Source of the DNA: Parascedosporium putredinis
Lineage: Eukaryota; Ascomycota; Sordariomycetes; Microascales; Microascaceae
Assembly (NCBI GenBank): GCA_949357655.1
Contig: CASHTG010000012.1
Span: 3,410,001-3,474,000, forward strand
Reading direction: 5' to 3'
DNA length: 64,000 nucleotides
Positions 1 to 11,695 of the stretch are shown here, in pieces. The position numbers and the translations under genes were made by a program. Below the pieces are notes generated by a model. The model saw only the letters and a list, made by a program, of their open reading frames with translations. It searched no databases and was not told where the DNA came from. Position 1 is the first letter of the stretch. Every line of letters starts with the position of its first letter.

Positions 1-1888
1 CATGGCTCGCGTGCGGTGAACGGCATGTATGGCAGGGCAGCAAACGGCGGGGAGAGCCCGGGGACTGCAGGATCAGAGGCGATCTATGTAGTCGCCCGCT
101 GATGGAGTTTTCGGGCGGTGGGATTAGGAGATGGTTCGCAAAAGGACAAAATCCTGTTCGTTTCGCAGCAGGTGACGGGCAGGGTGGTCCGAGGGAAGCG
201 GAATACGTGGCGTCGAAGGGGGCGGGTGGGCGGTGGCGGCGTGCTCCTGAATTGTTGATGCTCTCGACGGATTGATGCTATTACCAGGCTTGTGCAAACA
301 GCCGGGAGACGCGCGCAAGCTCGGCCAAATTACTCAACATACAGATGCAAAGATGGCTTCGCCAGGAAAGGAAGAATTGATAAAAAGGGCAGACGGTGAA
401 TCAGCGTCGAGGCCGTAGGGAATTCGTAGATATCGCCAAGTCGAGATTCGGTAAGCATACGTTGTCAGGGCTGGGGGTCCGGAGCGCGCTGGCCTTCCAC
501 TAACCGTCTGTCTGTATTGGCCGAATTTGGTTCGACAGGAGCTCTTGGATCCAGGAACGCGAAGCAAACCCGTCCGGCCGTGGCCCCCAAACCAAGCCAG
601 GCCAAACCAAGCCCGCCGCACTCTGGGAATCAAATTAGCTGCAGGGGTCTCGAAGGCCATTGGTCTGGGACCAGTGAAACGCATCAGTCAGTGGATCGAG
701 CTTGCGAAATCAGCCAGTGAGAGTCGGCGTCGCGCTGTCGTTGGGGCTCTGAGCACCTGATCTCAGTGTATCACGTGATTGCTATTGTGAATGTTGAGCA
801 CAGGTCGCCAAGACTGACATGATGAACAACATCAATTGATCAACTTGAAGAACAAGTGCGGCGAACCCCGCCAATCTACCGTTTTCAACTCCCCTTCTTC
901 ATCTGATTCAAGCCCAACGTCTTTATCTTGAGAGAGTACTTATTTCGGAGGGAGGGGAACCAACTTATGATTACTCTTTCGTTATCTTGGACGCTTTAGA
1001 GAAATTGCATATACATGATGAATAGCATTGTACGGCGGCGTTACAGTTCGAGTCTATGTAAACTAACTCTGGAAGGACCAAGAGAGGGCGTAGCTGGCTC
1101 ACGTTATCAACACATGATAGCTACAAATCCGCCTACTATCTCTCCAACGCACCCTTGCTCGCCTTTTTCATTTTACAAGCTCCCGTCCTAAAGACATGGG
1201 TTGCGCTCAGGCGAGCTAAAGTAGGTATCAAGGGAACAGGGCCCTAGCACCCTGCCACCACACCATCTAGTCCTTTCCAGAGATGGCACCGATGCATATC
1301 CGACCCTGGATATGTACTTGTAGGAGCGGTTGAGAATCGCCCATTCTCAGTTCGTTCAAATCACAGGCACAGCAGAGAGGCCTACCCTACCATCAAAGAT
1401 CACGAGAAGGTGATTTTCCTTAAATCAGGATTTCCATTTATGTACTGAAATACAATAAGAAATCTCTTCGTATAGAAAGAAATAGTGCCAGTACTGGCTA
1501 AGTTTGTACAATAAGAACGAAGAGCGGAAAACCGACAAGTTGAACAATCAGAATGCACTGCTAAACAAAGGAAAACTTGACGCCCAAAATGCTAATAAAT
1601 CCAACACCAAGTCTCACTCTCCCTCGTCGATGGGAGATGGACTTCCAACCACCAATCTATTAAAGCAACCAAAAGCTAACCACATCCGCGGAATCGTCTA
1701 ATCGTTTTTTGGTGCATCCTCGCATGTGCTTGGATGGTGGGAGAAAAACAGACGTGAGAGTTCGTTCATCGCGATGCTCTATGCTTGTCATTCGTAGTAG
1801 GAGTAGAGGTTTTGTTCGAAGTCATTTCGTCGTAACCAGGAACGCCTTTTCCTGTAGACTAAAACGCCGACGCTTGCAGAACGCTTGA
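1..1888. other. intergenic, no gene recognised
   Basis: I see no reading frame here with recognisable protein features, and no RNA gene. The short frames overlap on both strands and have low-complexity composition. A perfect ATCAATTGATC word lies at 831-841. It belongs to the recurrent intergenic word family described in the findings. Confidence 0.5.
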
Positions 1889-2260
1889 TTATACATGGCC
1901 GTCGAGGGTGAGCTTGCCGAGGTAGGGCCAGCCAAGGAGCAGAGCAATTCCGGGGCGAAGCTAAGTCGTGTCAGTCTCGCATCTTTTGTGTAAGACGGGG
2001 CCAAAGAATATCCCCAAGAGAATACCCCGAGGCCAAAATGGTTCCTAAAACGAGGTGGAGAAAACGAAGGGGCGAGCTTACAAGACAAGACGGCTAGCAG
2101 CGTTCTTGGCCATCTTTCCATAGGCACCAGAAGCGTGCTTCTCCTTGGACATCCTCTCGTAGGGATGAGCTTCAAAGGAGCGAGCAATGGTCCTGGCCGT
2201 GGAGAGTTGCCTGCGGGTGGCAGCACGGAAGAGAGCTCGGGAAGCGAGAGTTGACGACAT
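1889..2260 (-). CDS. small mitochondrial single-pass membrane protein (83 aa, two exons, one frameshift)
   Basis: Exon 1 runs 2260-2082 and starts MSSTLASRALFRAATRR. That is Arg/Ser/Ala-rich with no acidic residues, which is typical of a mitochondrial targeting peptide. The intron opens with GTAAGC at 2081 and closes with a CTGAC branch site and TTAG at 1961. Exon 2 is 1960-1889. As printed it runs out of frame. One extra base in the G run at 1952-1955 (C on the coding strand) would give a hydrophobic C-terminal segment (GIALLLGWPYLG) and a short tail ending DGHV. I infer a small inner-membrane protein, perhaps an accessory subunit of a respiratory or ATP synthase complex. The family is not identified. 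The N-terminal targeting signal is seen directly; the reading across the break is inferred. Confidence 0.6.
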
Positions 2261-3762
2261 TATGAGGGTTTTGAGAAAGAAGTTTGTTGTTGGTTTTGTT
2301 TTGTTGTCGGAGTAGAGAGTAGAGAATAGAAGTGAGGAGAGTAGAGGTCTCGAGAGAAGTAGGAGAGGAGTTGGTTTGTTGAGATGAGATGACGGTCGAG
2401 GATGGAGAAGAGAGGCCGGTCGTCAATAAGAGGAACGGGAGTGAGTATAAGAGTGTGTGGAGATTGTGTAAACCCTCGGACGGCTGAAACCGAAAAGGAA
2501 TCAACAAAGAAACGAGTTGGGTATAATGTTTTTGAAATATTATTGTATGATGATGGATAGCAAGAGAAATCACAAGAGGATGAGCGACTGCAGGTCTTCT
2601 TATATGCTGGGTCATGAACTATATTCCGATGCCACTCCGTCCACGTCCCTGGCAGCAGCGGCGGAATGCGGAGAGATCCTGCGTGCTCAAGGCCAACAGC
2701 GCCCCCAAACCCTTACGATAAAAAAGGTTTGACTGTCAGGGACCCGCCCAGGATCTAATTGTGAGGTCAAGTCGTGCCATGACCCAGAGGAGCTGAAGCG
2801 AGAATGCCCGTGTCGAACCAGGCCGGCGCCCAATAGAAGCTGCCGAAAATCTAAACCGTCCGTGGCGGCGCAGTCCCTCCTCGGGGTGCGGAGGTCGCAG
2901 AGGTCACTTTGATGGAACGATTTTGACCCGATTTTGATAGGGTCCCTTTCGTTTTGGCGTGGTGCCACCGCCCGCGTGGGCTGATCGGGTCTCGACGACC
3001 CTCGCAAATCAGATGATCCCCGGACAATGGAACCAATCAAATGCCCACATTCGCCCTTTCCCTCCCGATTTCAAATGTACCCACGAGTTCCTTCTGGCTC
3101 ACCCGCTCGCTACAAGGGAATAATACTATTATGGGGCCCACACAGCAGAGCACAGCACAGCTGCTGGCCGCGCGAAGAAAGAAGGTTTCGTTTTTGGTGT
3201 GAGCGAACCCTGATGTCAACTCACGCTTTGCGGCGCCAGGAAAGATACATCACGATCCACGTTCATGAGGAATGGGTGATTGCTTATCATACACCAGCCA
3301 AGAGAGCGAATGAAAAAGGCCTGCAACCCTGTGACTCTTCCAAACTTTCCAGCGAGGGGTCCGCTGAGTCAGAGAATCGAATGGTGCGGAGCTCTCATCA
3401 ATTGCATGAAGCCCGCTGTCCGGCCGATTATCGTCACGTGATACTGTATTCTCGGCCGGGTCCACGCCGCGCCAGGTGAAGGAGCCCACTCAGCTTGTCT
3501 TGCTGCCACCAACAATGGTTATGTAATCGGCCATCGCCAAGAGAATGGAGGCCACACGGGTTGTGGGTGTGGTCATTTTCAGGCGCGTTGTTCATTGGCT
3601 TGGGGGCTTTTGCACCATAATTCAAGGCGACCGAGAAGCTCCCTTAAAAAGGCTTTGCCAGAGCGAGAGTTCGGAGCATCGCGAACCCCTCATGGAAGCC
3701 GCCACCTCAGCAACGGAAACCACCAACCATTCGTAGTCCAATTCCCCTCGTTCGAGACCGAC
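2261..3762. other. divergent intergenic region
   Basis: This region separates the small mitochondrial gene (leftward) from the PIG-F gene (rightward), so both promoters should lie here. A purine-rich stretch at about 2305-2345, pyrimidine-rich on the transcribed strand, fits a fungal 5' leader of the leftward gene. No conserved coding region was recognised. The frames that exist at 3027-3479 look random. Confidence 0.45.
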
Positions 3763-4612
3763 ATGCCGTTAATCGACCCCGTCACCATGTCGACAGCGGC
3801 GACAGGTCAGGACAGACCGGCCGAGCCGGCGAAAGCGCTCCGGCCCGTCCTCCTCTTCGGCACCAGCACTGCGAGAATCACGGACGCGATAGAACTTTTG
3901 CTCCTCGCGGTTGGGTTCAGGGCCCAGTTCGGAAAACTCGTCGAGAATCCCGTCTCGACGCTCCAAACCGGACTCCTGGCGTTTGGTGCGCTGCAGACCG
4001 TTTGGGCTCTCCTCTGCTGCCCTCCGGCGGGCTCGCAGGCGAAGAAGCGCGGAGCTAATCCAGTTCAGGTATATATATCTTCATCCACATACATACCATA
4101 CCACATACCAACATCCGATTTCCTCCCCCTTCCCCCTCAGTCCCTAGCATGGAGCCCTCACCTCCGAGTTTCCTCTAGAAGCTCTTCATACAGTCTACAG
4201 TTTCTAACAACGTGGCCGCGTGGGCTTGTTCTAGTCTGTCATCCTCTCCATTACGCTAACGGCCCTCGTCGTGCCCCTCCTCCACATCATATTCGTCCTC
4301 TTCGGCGCCCCGTTCCTAACGCACCAGCTCGAAACGCTGCTCTGCTCCTCCATCCTCGCCGTTCTTTCCGTCTTCCCCGTATTTTACGCGCACGGTGTCA
4401 ACTCGACGGCGTGGAGAGCCATCTGCGGCTTCACGGCGCCCCTCGACGAGACAGTCGGCGGCTTCTGGGGCGGTATCATCGGTGCGTGGCTGGGCGCCGT
4501 GCCCATCCCACTCGACTGGGATCGGGAGTGGCAAAAGTGGCCGATTACGATTGTGTGCGGACTCGTCGGGGGTATATCATTGGCCGCCTCGCCGGCGGGT
4601 TCGCGACTCTAG
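3763..4612 (+). CDS. GPI11: GPI biosynthesis protein PIG-F (yeast Gpi11)
   Basis: This is a multi-pass ER membrane protein. In its family it partners the ethanolamine-phosphate transferases (PIG-O/Gpi13, PIG-G/Gpi7) that modify the GPI anchor. Exon 1 is 3763-4068, ending CAG|GTATAT. Exon 2 is 4235-4612, after TTCTAG. The phase is 0 and the product is 227 aa. Hydrophobic segments are visible around residues 44-55 and 66-80, and exon 2 holds several more (VILSITLTALVVPLLHIIFVLF-like, then a Leu/Val-rich helix). The family hallmark is near the C-terminus: GAWLGAVPIPLDWDREWQKW followed by a final helix. I chose the Met at 3763; a second in-frame Met follows eight codons later. No frame break is seen. 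Upstream reading continues open but lacks an ATG. Confidence 0.9.
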
Positions 4613-6978
4613 AGGCGAAGAAGGCCGCGGCTGGAGGTACGGACGGCAAACATGTTGGTAGGAGTGGAGAATCCCACACGAAAACAGAATAACGAGGAGC
4701 TTTGTATGCGAGAATAGCTTTCTATACTAAGAATGCATACTTTTGAGGCAATGAACATGGTATCGCTATTGCAGTGCCTACTAGTACGCGGAACACCGCT
4801 CTTCCTAAAGATGAGAGCGAATAAATGAGCTAGATGGGGGCCGCACTACCCATGACACTACCGGTATCTTTCTGTGTTGGCCACCGCTTACGCGGCGGGA
4901 GGCCTACAGTCTCATTACTCGAGGCGTGAAGGAAGGCTGTGATTGATCTATTAATAAAGTGGACATAATGACATGTGCGAGCTGGGGCTGCCTCGCGCTC
5001 GGAGACGAGAGGGTGCTGGTCGTGGTCGTGATGGGCAAAGATCGTTGTCGAAAGCCACAGATGTGACGTTCGCACCGCCACAGTTTGTGGGTATCTTCGA
5101 TCTACGATATAGAACCAAATTCTAAAATATCCATGCTAAATTGTAGAAGGTGGGTGTGTGCATTTAGCTGGTCCCTTTGCTGGTTGTTGTGGTAGGGAAT
5201 AGCGTGTGGGTGGTGTTTGGAAGCCGGATTGTACCTTGGACTGGGATTGGGTTCCCAACACTGCCAAGTCCTGGCGTCCACGTCATTCATTCACGAGTAC
5301 CAGTGCGATGAAGGGCTTGGGATGACGTAGGCGCTAGGCCGGAAATTGGTGGGTTGCTAGCAAAGCTCCAAAGCTTCGGGCTGACGGAGTTGTGGCCACC
5401 CCTCAGCAAGGCCCGCCATTTTAACAGCACTGAACACAAGACGAAGACGCACTTGGTAAAACAAGGTGGGAGGAGAGGGAAACGGCTGGATTAGGCCTGG
5501 AGGATTAATCACGACGGGGTCGAAAAAATAAAGGAGGATTGGCAAAAGATTGATGGTGGTTGGGGACGATACATGTAAAAACTAGCTTGCGTGATAAGGT
5601 AGCAGCGATTAGAGTTGGTTCTGAATGGCGCAAAGAGCTACCAACACCAGTGCACCATCTCTGATTTCCTTTCATCGACGAGACTAGACGGCGAGACTAA
5701 ATGACGAGACTAGACCAAAGTCGCCCAACCTTTTCCAAGTGCGTGGCATTAGCTCGCATGGCTCGGTCGGCATGGCTCGGAGGGGGATTCCTGACCTAGC
5801 ATAGCTACAAGTTGATTGCCCGCCGAATTCTCAAGAGACCATGACGCAGATATTACTGCTTCCCGAATCGGAGGTATTCGAGCCCGCGGCCGCTGCCGAA
5901 AAGGCTGTTTTTTTTCTTCTTTTTTTCCCTCCTTCTACAAACGGTCGAAATGAAGAAAAGGGTCTAGCCGGGGGCGAAACGGATAATGTAAAGTGGTTCG
6001 CTCCAGAATATGCCGAAGTAACCGTTCTGTGTCTTGGTACAGTCGGGTGTGGCCCCCTCCGCAGGTTGTTCGCGGCCTTGGATCTTGATCGATTGAAAAC
6101 GGCAAACGACGCCTTCGCAAGGAAGGGGGTGGATGGTGGGAACAGCTTCGCTTGTGACCTGAACATTGACGTCTATGCACAAGATGGCTTGCCGCTTGTC
6201 GGAGAGGGGGGCCTTTTCTCGAACCCGGCCTTGACCCTGCCCTCTAGAATCCCTCCATACATCCATCCATGGAAGGGGGCGATGTGGTTGGAGAACGTAC
6301 GTATGCATCATCATCAGTGATCATGGACACCAATTGTTTTTTTCTGGCATGGCCGTTATCAACTTTCAGGTTACGTCGCTACCTCGACGCCCAGGGAGGG
6401 ATTCAAGCCCAGTGCCGAGCCCCCGAGGTGGGGAAAGGTTGCTAGGAGGTAAATGCAATTGCGATCGCGGCTGTGATCGTGATTGACTGGTTCCATCAAG
6501 AATGGGCCCATTCGACTGATCTTGTTCCAAGCAATGTACCGTGCCCTTCTCCAGCCCTGCTCAAGCGCTCCCGCTCCCCAGGGGGTGGCAGCTCTGCGTC
6601 TGACCTGGCACCAGGCAAAGCGGCGCACTCTTCTACTCTTCTCGGCGCGGCCGGGTCGGGCTCCATCAGAGTACAAGTGGGATGGAGTCTTGGCCTTGTC
6701 ATTCCCACATGTACCAGGTGCACATGGCATCAGAGCAGAAAAAAATGGAAAAGGAAATACAAGTCCACACACGTCAATCTGGTCGTCGTACCTGAGCAAG
6801 GTATAAGACAACGCCATGCCCTCCCGTTTCTCCATTCATAACCTTTTTTTTTCTTTTTCCACAAACCATTCTACAACCCACCCCAAAGATCCCGTGTTCA
6901 CCCCCAAACCAACCGAATACAAAACGAAATATACAAACCGATAGACAGAACTAGTCGTCCACAACAAATTCGCCCATC
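4613..6978. other. intergenic, with PMP3 leader at right end
   Basis: No protein is recognised in 4613-6800. A T-run tract lies at about 5908-5930. At 6841-6960 a T/C tract is followed by a C/A-rich stretch directly before the PMP3 start. This is the usual appearance of a strong fungal promoter and 5' leader, so it is probably PMP3 regulatory DNA. Confidence 0.45.
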
Positions 6979-7272
6979 ATGCCTTTCACCGCAAGGTAAG
7001 CTTTCCTCACTGTTGAATAATTCACAAGGCGCATCGTGCGCGTAGCACTCCTCGCGCCTCGGGACGGCCAAAGGGCAGCGCGGCGCAACCTCGAATTCCT
7101 CAGCTTCAGGTCCCGAGCATGCCGCTGGAGGAAGAGGGGCTCCAGGGCCTAAGTGGGAGGGGGCAGGTTAAGCGTCACAGCTGCTTGCTTGGGCTTGGCT
7201 TCCTTAACTCTGCACATGTGCACTTGGAGAACGGAGCCTCTGGCTGCACCCTGTGTTGCCCGCCAAGTGCCG

Positions 7273-7307
<35 letters not shown>

Positions 7308-7751
7308 GCCGCCAATCGTTTTCGAGGCTATGAAATTGCTGCGCGCGCGTACGCAAGCTTGCCAAGCCCTCATTGACGCCTCCTCCTCAACGGGCTACAT
7401 CGTATGTATCGGGCTAAGCTAACTTGCTCTGTGAAAACAGCGATATCTGCAAGATCATCTTCGCCGTCATCCTTCCTCCTCTAGGTGTCTTCCTTGAGGT
7501 TGGTTGCGTGTCGGCTCTTTGCATCAACATCATCCTCACCTGTCTTGGTACGATTTTCCCCCAAGCCAATCCTCCCCAGGCATCCACTTCCCTCCCCTTT
7601 TCTAGGGCCAAAATCACGGCAAACCGCAAAGCAGAAGGGGAAAAAATACAGTAAAACAGGGAAAAAGTTGAGACGATTACTGACAATTCTCTCCCTTACA
7701 GGTTATCTTCCCGGCATTATCCACGCCTTGTACATCATCTTCAAATGGTAG
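6979..7751 (+). CDS. pmp3: plasma membrane proteolipid 3 (PMP3/UPF0057 family)
   Basis: A 57-aa, two-helix membrane peptide of the Pmp3/RCI2 family. In yeast it influences plasma-membrane potential and cation tolerance. Three exons join exactly. Exon 1 is 6979-6995 (MPFTA plus two bases of a Ser codon) and exon 2 is 7441-7547. Exon 3 is 7702-7751. Splice sites are AG|GTAAGC...ACAG|C and G|GTACG...ACAG|GT. The family signature is complete: SDICKIIFAVILPPLGVFLE, the Gly-Cys turn, a second hydrophobic helix and GYLPGIIHALYIIFKW. Intron 1 is 445 nt, long for this genome, and contains a GCT repeat. No frame break is present. The size and ends match the family, so the model is secure. Confidence 0.95.
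7274..7310. repeat. GCT/GCC trinucleotide repeat in PMP3 intron 1
   Basis: About ten GCT units run directly into three GCC units. The tract sits inside the first intron of the PMP3 gene, so it is not expected to be translated. It is a simple-sequence repeat and likely to vary in length between strains. Confidence 0.85.
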
Positions 7752-9116
7752 ACGGCGGCTGAGTTCGGTGCTGGTAATCCGAACCCACGTCTTGGCTTCG
7801 GAGACGCCGGCAGCGCAGATGTCTTGGGTCCCCTGTCTGAGCTACCCCGCCCACATGAGCAAGGCCTAGCACCTATTCGACCACAACCGGCCTCGGCCAC
7901 GATGCTGCTTGCTCGGCGAAGGGGACGCGCAATCGAATCTGCGACTTGAACTCAGCCGATCCTCATGATGTTGAACGGTGCGGGATTAGCGCTCTTGGTT
8001 TAGATCCACCAGCGCGGGTCTCGTCCCTCTTTTGTTCATCATGCAGTCTTGGCGCCGCCTATTTCAAGGGCGGCCTTGTCCTCGCCCAAGGATGGGCGTC
8101 TTAATTATTTTCACACCTATTCTTGGTTCCTCTTTCCTTTTTTTCTTCTGTCTTTTTCTTCTAAAGAGATCCCCCACTACGTTTTTCTATCATTCACGCC
8201 TAATGTTTTTGGGGGTGCTGCTGGAATCATATTCATGATACCATTGACTTGCTTGTTTATAGCTAAGAATCTTCATGATGCCCATGAAATCATTGCTTTT
8301 ATTACTTGCCTAAACTTTGACTATATCTGTAATCGACGTGACTGCTCCCACAAACTTTTCTCTATCCGTTAGCCTGCTCGAAATACTCTTTTCTAATACC
8401 AAGGCTGGCGGATCAATTGATCCATTGGTCTAGTGGGGTCCTTTTTTTCCCATTGAGAGTGTTGTGCTGTTCCTACCAGCTCGTTAAAAAAAAAAAGGCT
8501 ACAGAGCAATGATGTCATTGTTCCGCCACGACCGCGCGGCAAGCCACTTCGCTCTTGATTTTATCAGTGAGTGACCTTGGAACGACAAAACTGAACTCCC
8601 CAAGCAGTCAAAGGTTTTGCCTAGACGGACGATCATTTCCTGGCTATCCAACATCTTTTAGTCTACAGGTACGCTAGTTACATGCAAGCAGATGGATACA
8701 GGCCAAAGGAGCCATGAATGTCCGGTTCTCTTTCCAGACGCTTGCAGTTGTGGTTTGAGTGAGAGAGAGACCGAGAGGAAACATGTCTTGTTTTCTCCCC
8801 TTCCCCGTTTCAGGCTGAAAAAGGCCCCGGTATTCTAGATAGCGGCAGGGCAATGGATTCATCCATGCTACCTCTTCTTTTTCTTGCAATCCCAATTTGG
8901 ATCCAACAAGACTGGCTTCGCCCGGGAGGGAGGACCGCGGGTTTTTTCCTAAAGAGGGTGCGAGGGTAAAAGCTTTACGATTCTGCGCTGAGGCCACGGT
9001 CAGTTTCACCGGCGAAGCCAGTTCACTAGCGTGTTGATGATCTAGATATCACCACCTGGCGGAGATGGATTGAACGTCAAAGTCGCCATGATGGAAGGCA
9101 CATGGTGACTTTAAGC
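7752..9116. other. intergenic between PMP3 and the convergent GTPase gene
   Basis: These are 3' flanks of two convergent genes. T-rich tracts at 8125-8200 fit terminator/3' UTR sequence. At 8412-8428 lies ATCAATTGATCCATTGG, which recurs exactly at 17006-17022. No coding or RNA gene was recognised. Confidence 0.45.
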
Positions 9117-10775
9117 TCAGGCTCTGCCAACTTTAAAAGATAAAACCTACAACCGCCAGTTAGATATGGGTAAGAGAGCAACAGAAGAAGAGAAAAGGAG
9201 ACGATAAAAGGGAGGGTAATAGCCAACGCGGACAAGAAAATGGCAGGAAAGCGGTCGCGGCGGTAAATAGCTCGCCAATATGAGGAAGGGACGCTTACAT
9301 CGTTCTTTCCAACCATGATGAGGTCGTCCTCGGCGACTCGAATTCCACCGGCGCCTTCTATGTAGGCAATAGGGGCATCGCCCATGACTTTCCGTGCGGC
9401 GTCGCCTACTGTAGAATTCTTCTTCACTAGCACGCAGTCCCGAAACACGCCCTTGTTATCGTTGGTGCCGAACGTGGTTGTGTTCCTTACGGGGAAGACT
9501 GGCACGAGCCCCAACACCTCGGCAGCTTTCGTGAGGACCTGAACAACGCCCGTAGAGCCGAAGCGGTAGAGCACCATATCTTTCAGGTTCTCTATCCTAT
9601 TCTTGTTCTTATCATCGAGCTCTTTGAGGCCGCCGCCCTCGGGGTCGCCCCTTCAATGAGATCTTCCCTCGTATCGACAAACTCGCCGCCCTCTGTATAT
9701 TTGATGTAGCCTTGCTTGGCCATCTTTCGTAAAAATACCTCGGAAACGGCGGAGCATAGGACGACGTTAGGGTACATTTTGGCGATTTTGGCAATGTTCT
9801 TGTCCGAGTCTGGGTGATCGATCTTATTCAGCGCAAGTACGGTGGGAAACTTCTCGTCCGTAAACGCGTTGACGACGAGGTCAATGGTCTCGTCGCTCCA
9901 GTGTTCCAGGGGCTCCTTGATTCCTAGTCTGTCTAGTGCGCGGTTGACTATTGTGGTGGTTGCGCCGTAACCGGAGAACTGCGCTTGGAGCGTTTCGCCC
10001 GCCGTCGCCTTGATGGCGATATGCCGCCTTTTGATAGACGACCACTTATCCATCAGATTCCCTCTGATCCACGCAACTATCTCGCTCCGGAGCCAAGCAA
10101 TATCGACCGAAGGGTCGTAGCCGCGAGTCTCCTTGCCCTCGGCGTCGACAGTCCCGGAGGCGTCGACGACGTGGATGAGGGCGTCGGCATGGCGCAGATC
10201 GTCCAAGAACTTGTTTCCCAGGCCCTTGCCCTCGTGGGCGCCGGGCACGAGACCGGCTACGTCGAGGAGCTCGATGGGTACTGAGCGGCGGCCTTCGATG
10301 CAGGAGCCATAGTTTGGCTTGCATTTTCCTCCACGCCATATCGCGCACATGCGCAAGGTATTTGAAGATAGCCAATTGCTCTCTGCGGATCGATCGTCGT
10401 GAACCTAAGAATCGAGTCAAAGTCAGAACCAAAGTCAGACCATGCGTCACGGTTTTTCCCTTGTTTCTAGAGGGATCAAGTGGCTTCTCTGCCACCGCCC
10501 TAACCCTCTCAGTGTGCTTATCAGTCCATCGCCTGGGCCCTCCCTCCCTCCTTTATATTTGCTCGATCCCAAAAAATGCGACTAGACTTACGGAAAATTT
10601 CCTATTGCGCAAGAGGGCATCACAAGTCAGCCTCTACAACAAAGAAGTGCGAAACATCATTGGGAGGATGTGTGTTCTTACCGACTTTAGACGACGCGTC
10701 GGTGAGGGAGTTAAGGGTGGTGCTCTTGCCAGCTGAGGGCTTGCCAACGAGGCCGATGAGCGGATCTCGAGGCAT
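9117..10775 (-). CDS. YGR210C-like Obg/YchF-related GTPase with TGS-like C-terminus (two homopolymer frameshifts)
   Basis: Probable cytosolic GTPase of the YGR210C / S. pombe SPAC428.15 group, near Ola1/YchF; its biological role is unknown. There are four exons. Exon 1 is 10775-10682 ([19 protein letters not shown], the G1/P-loop). Exon 2 is only 10 nt (10601-10592, the G-N-F-P part of the switch I region). Exon 3 is 10404-9299, and exon 4 is 9146-9117, ending SFKVGRA. Later motifs are [11 protein letters not shown] (G3), ALNKID (G4) and CSAVSE (G5), and the C-terminal part contains [19 protein letters not shown]. Two single-base losses break exon 3: in the T run at 10324-10327, and in the C run at 9648-9651. 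Restoring one base at each gives continuous family-like protein of 413 aa, close to the yeast length. Confidence 0.88.
10592..10601 (-). other. 10-nt microexon of the GTPase gene
   Basis: The bases GAAATTTTCC are flanked by a CAATAG acceptor and a GTAAGT donor on the minus strand. Together with one base from exon 1 and one from exon 3 they encode Gly-Asn-Phe-Pro. This restores the conserved VGNFPFTTI stretch of the family, and skipping the exon would shift the frame. Phases on both sides fit exactly. Confidence 0.85.
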
Positions 10776-11695
10776 GGCGTGTGCTAGGAGAAGCCCGTGG
10801 GCTCAATGTTTGGCCGTGGCAAAGTTGCAGAGTATAATAACGCGTCAACTCGGCCCTATTTCCCCTGGAGGATCGAGAGGTTGGATGGCAAAATTGTTTT
10901 CGGACCGAGCCGGCGCATTTCACGATATTTTGGATGGTGATCCTAATGTTCGGCGAATGCCTCCGATCCTCCTCAAGGCGGGGCAATTTTTTTTTCCGTT
11001 CTTTTGGCGGGGTAATGTTTTTTGGCGTGGTCAGCAACGTTCGCAACCATCATGGCACACGCCCACCTCGGAATGGCGCAGGGCCAGCCAGCCAACAATG
11101 ATCAATTGCTTGCCCAGTGGTACTGCCCGCCAAAATCTTGTCCTAGAGCGTAGTCTCTATAGCGTAGGCTAGCTCTCAAAACATGGTAAACGAAGAGTAA
11201 TAGCACGATCAAGCCATATATATCCATAGATCAATTGCATCTGATCCATCCATCCGCGGATTCATTTCATTCAAATGGATTGATCAATGATCAACGTTGA
11301 CCCGAGAGCTAGGTACATCCAGCCCCACATGTACACAGCACTGAGCATGAGCACGCATTATACGTTCAGCGTGTACCAGGCGGTGACGGCGCTGTCAGTG
11401 GTAGCTCCGAGCCCAACTTTGACGGGCCAATTGTTCAATCACACTGGTGGCAGATGGTGGGGTGAAGTCTTCGGAATCACTCCTGTTTCATGCAACCCTA
11501 TGATCAATGCATCATAGATGGGATATTCACACGCTGGATCGAAGCAACGCCTCACTTCTCGTCGCAATCTCGAGCTTGGCGGGCTGAGGAATGAAAGAGG
11601 AATAGCTTGATATCACTCTTTCCATAAATACCGTCGTAGCCAGACTCCAGTCCAGCTTGCTCTCGCAGTGTATACAGGCCTCCTGCAGTGTCAAT
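10776..11695. other. divergent intergenic region
   Basis: This stretch lies between the divergently transcribed GTPase and SET-domain genes. It is rich in GATC/CAAT words around 11100-11300 (for example TGATCAATGATCA near 11281-11293). No coding sequence was recognised. Confidence 0.45.

Noticed and set aside
5841..6320. 159-codon frame between the PIG-F and PMP3 genes
   Set aside because: It runs through a T-rich low-complexity tract, has no recognisable family and no plausible exon partners.
8418..8440. TCCATTGGTCTAGTGG resembles the start of a fungal tRNA-Glu/Asp gene
   Set aside because: No anticodon arm, T loop or matching 3' acceptor stem follows within 80 bases, and the similarity is explained by the recurrent CCATTGG word.
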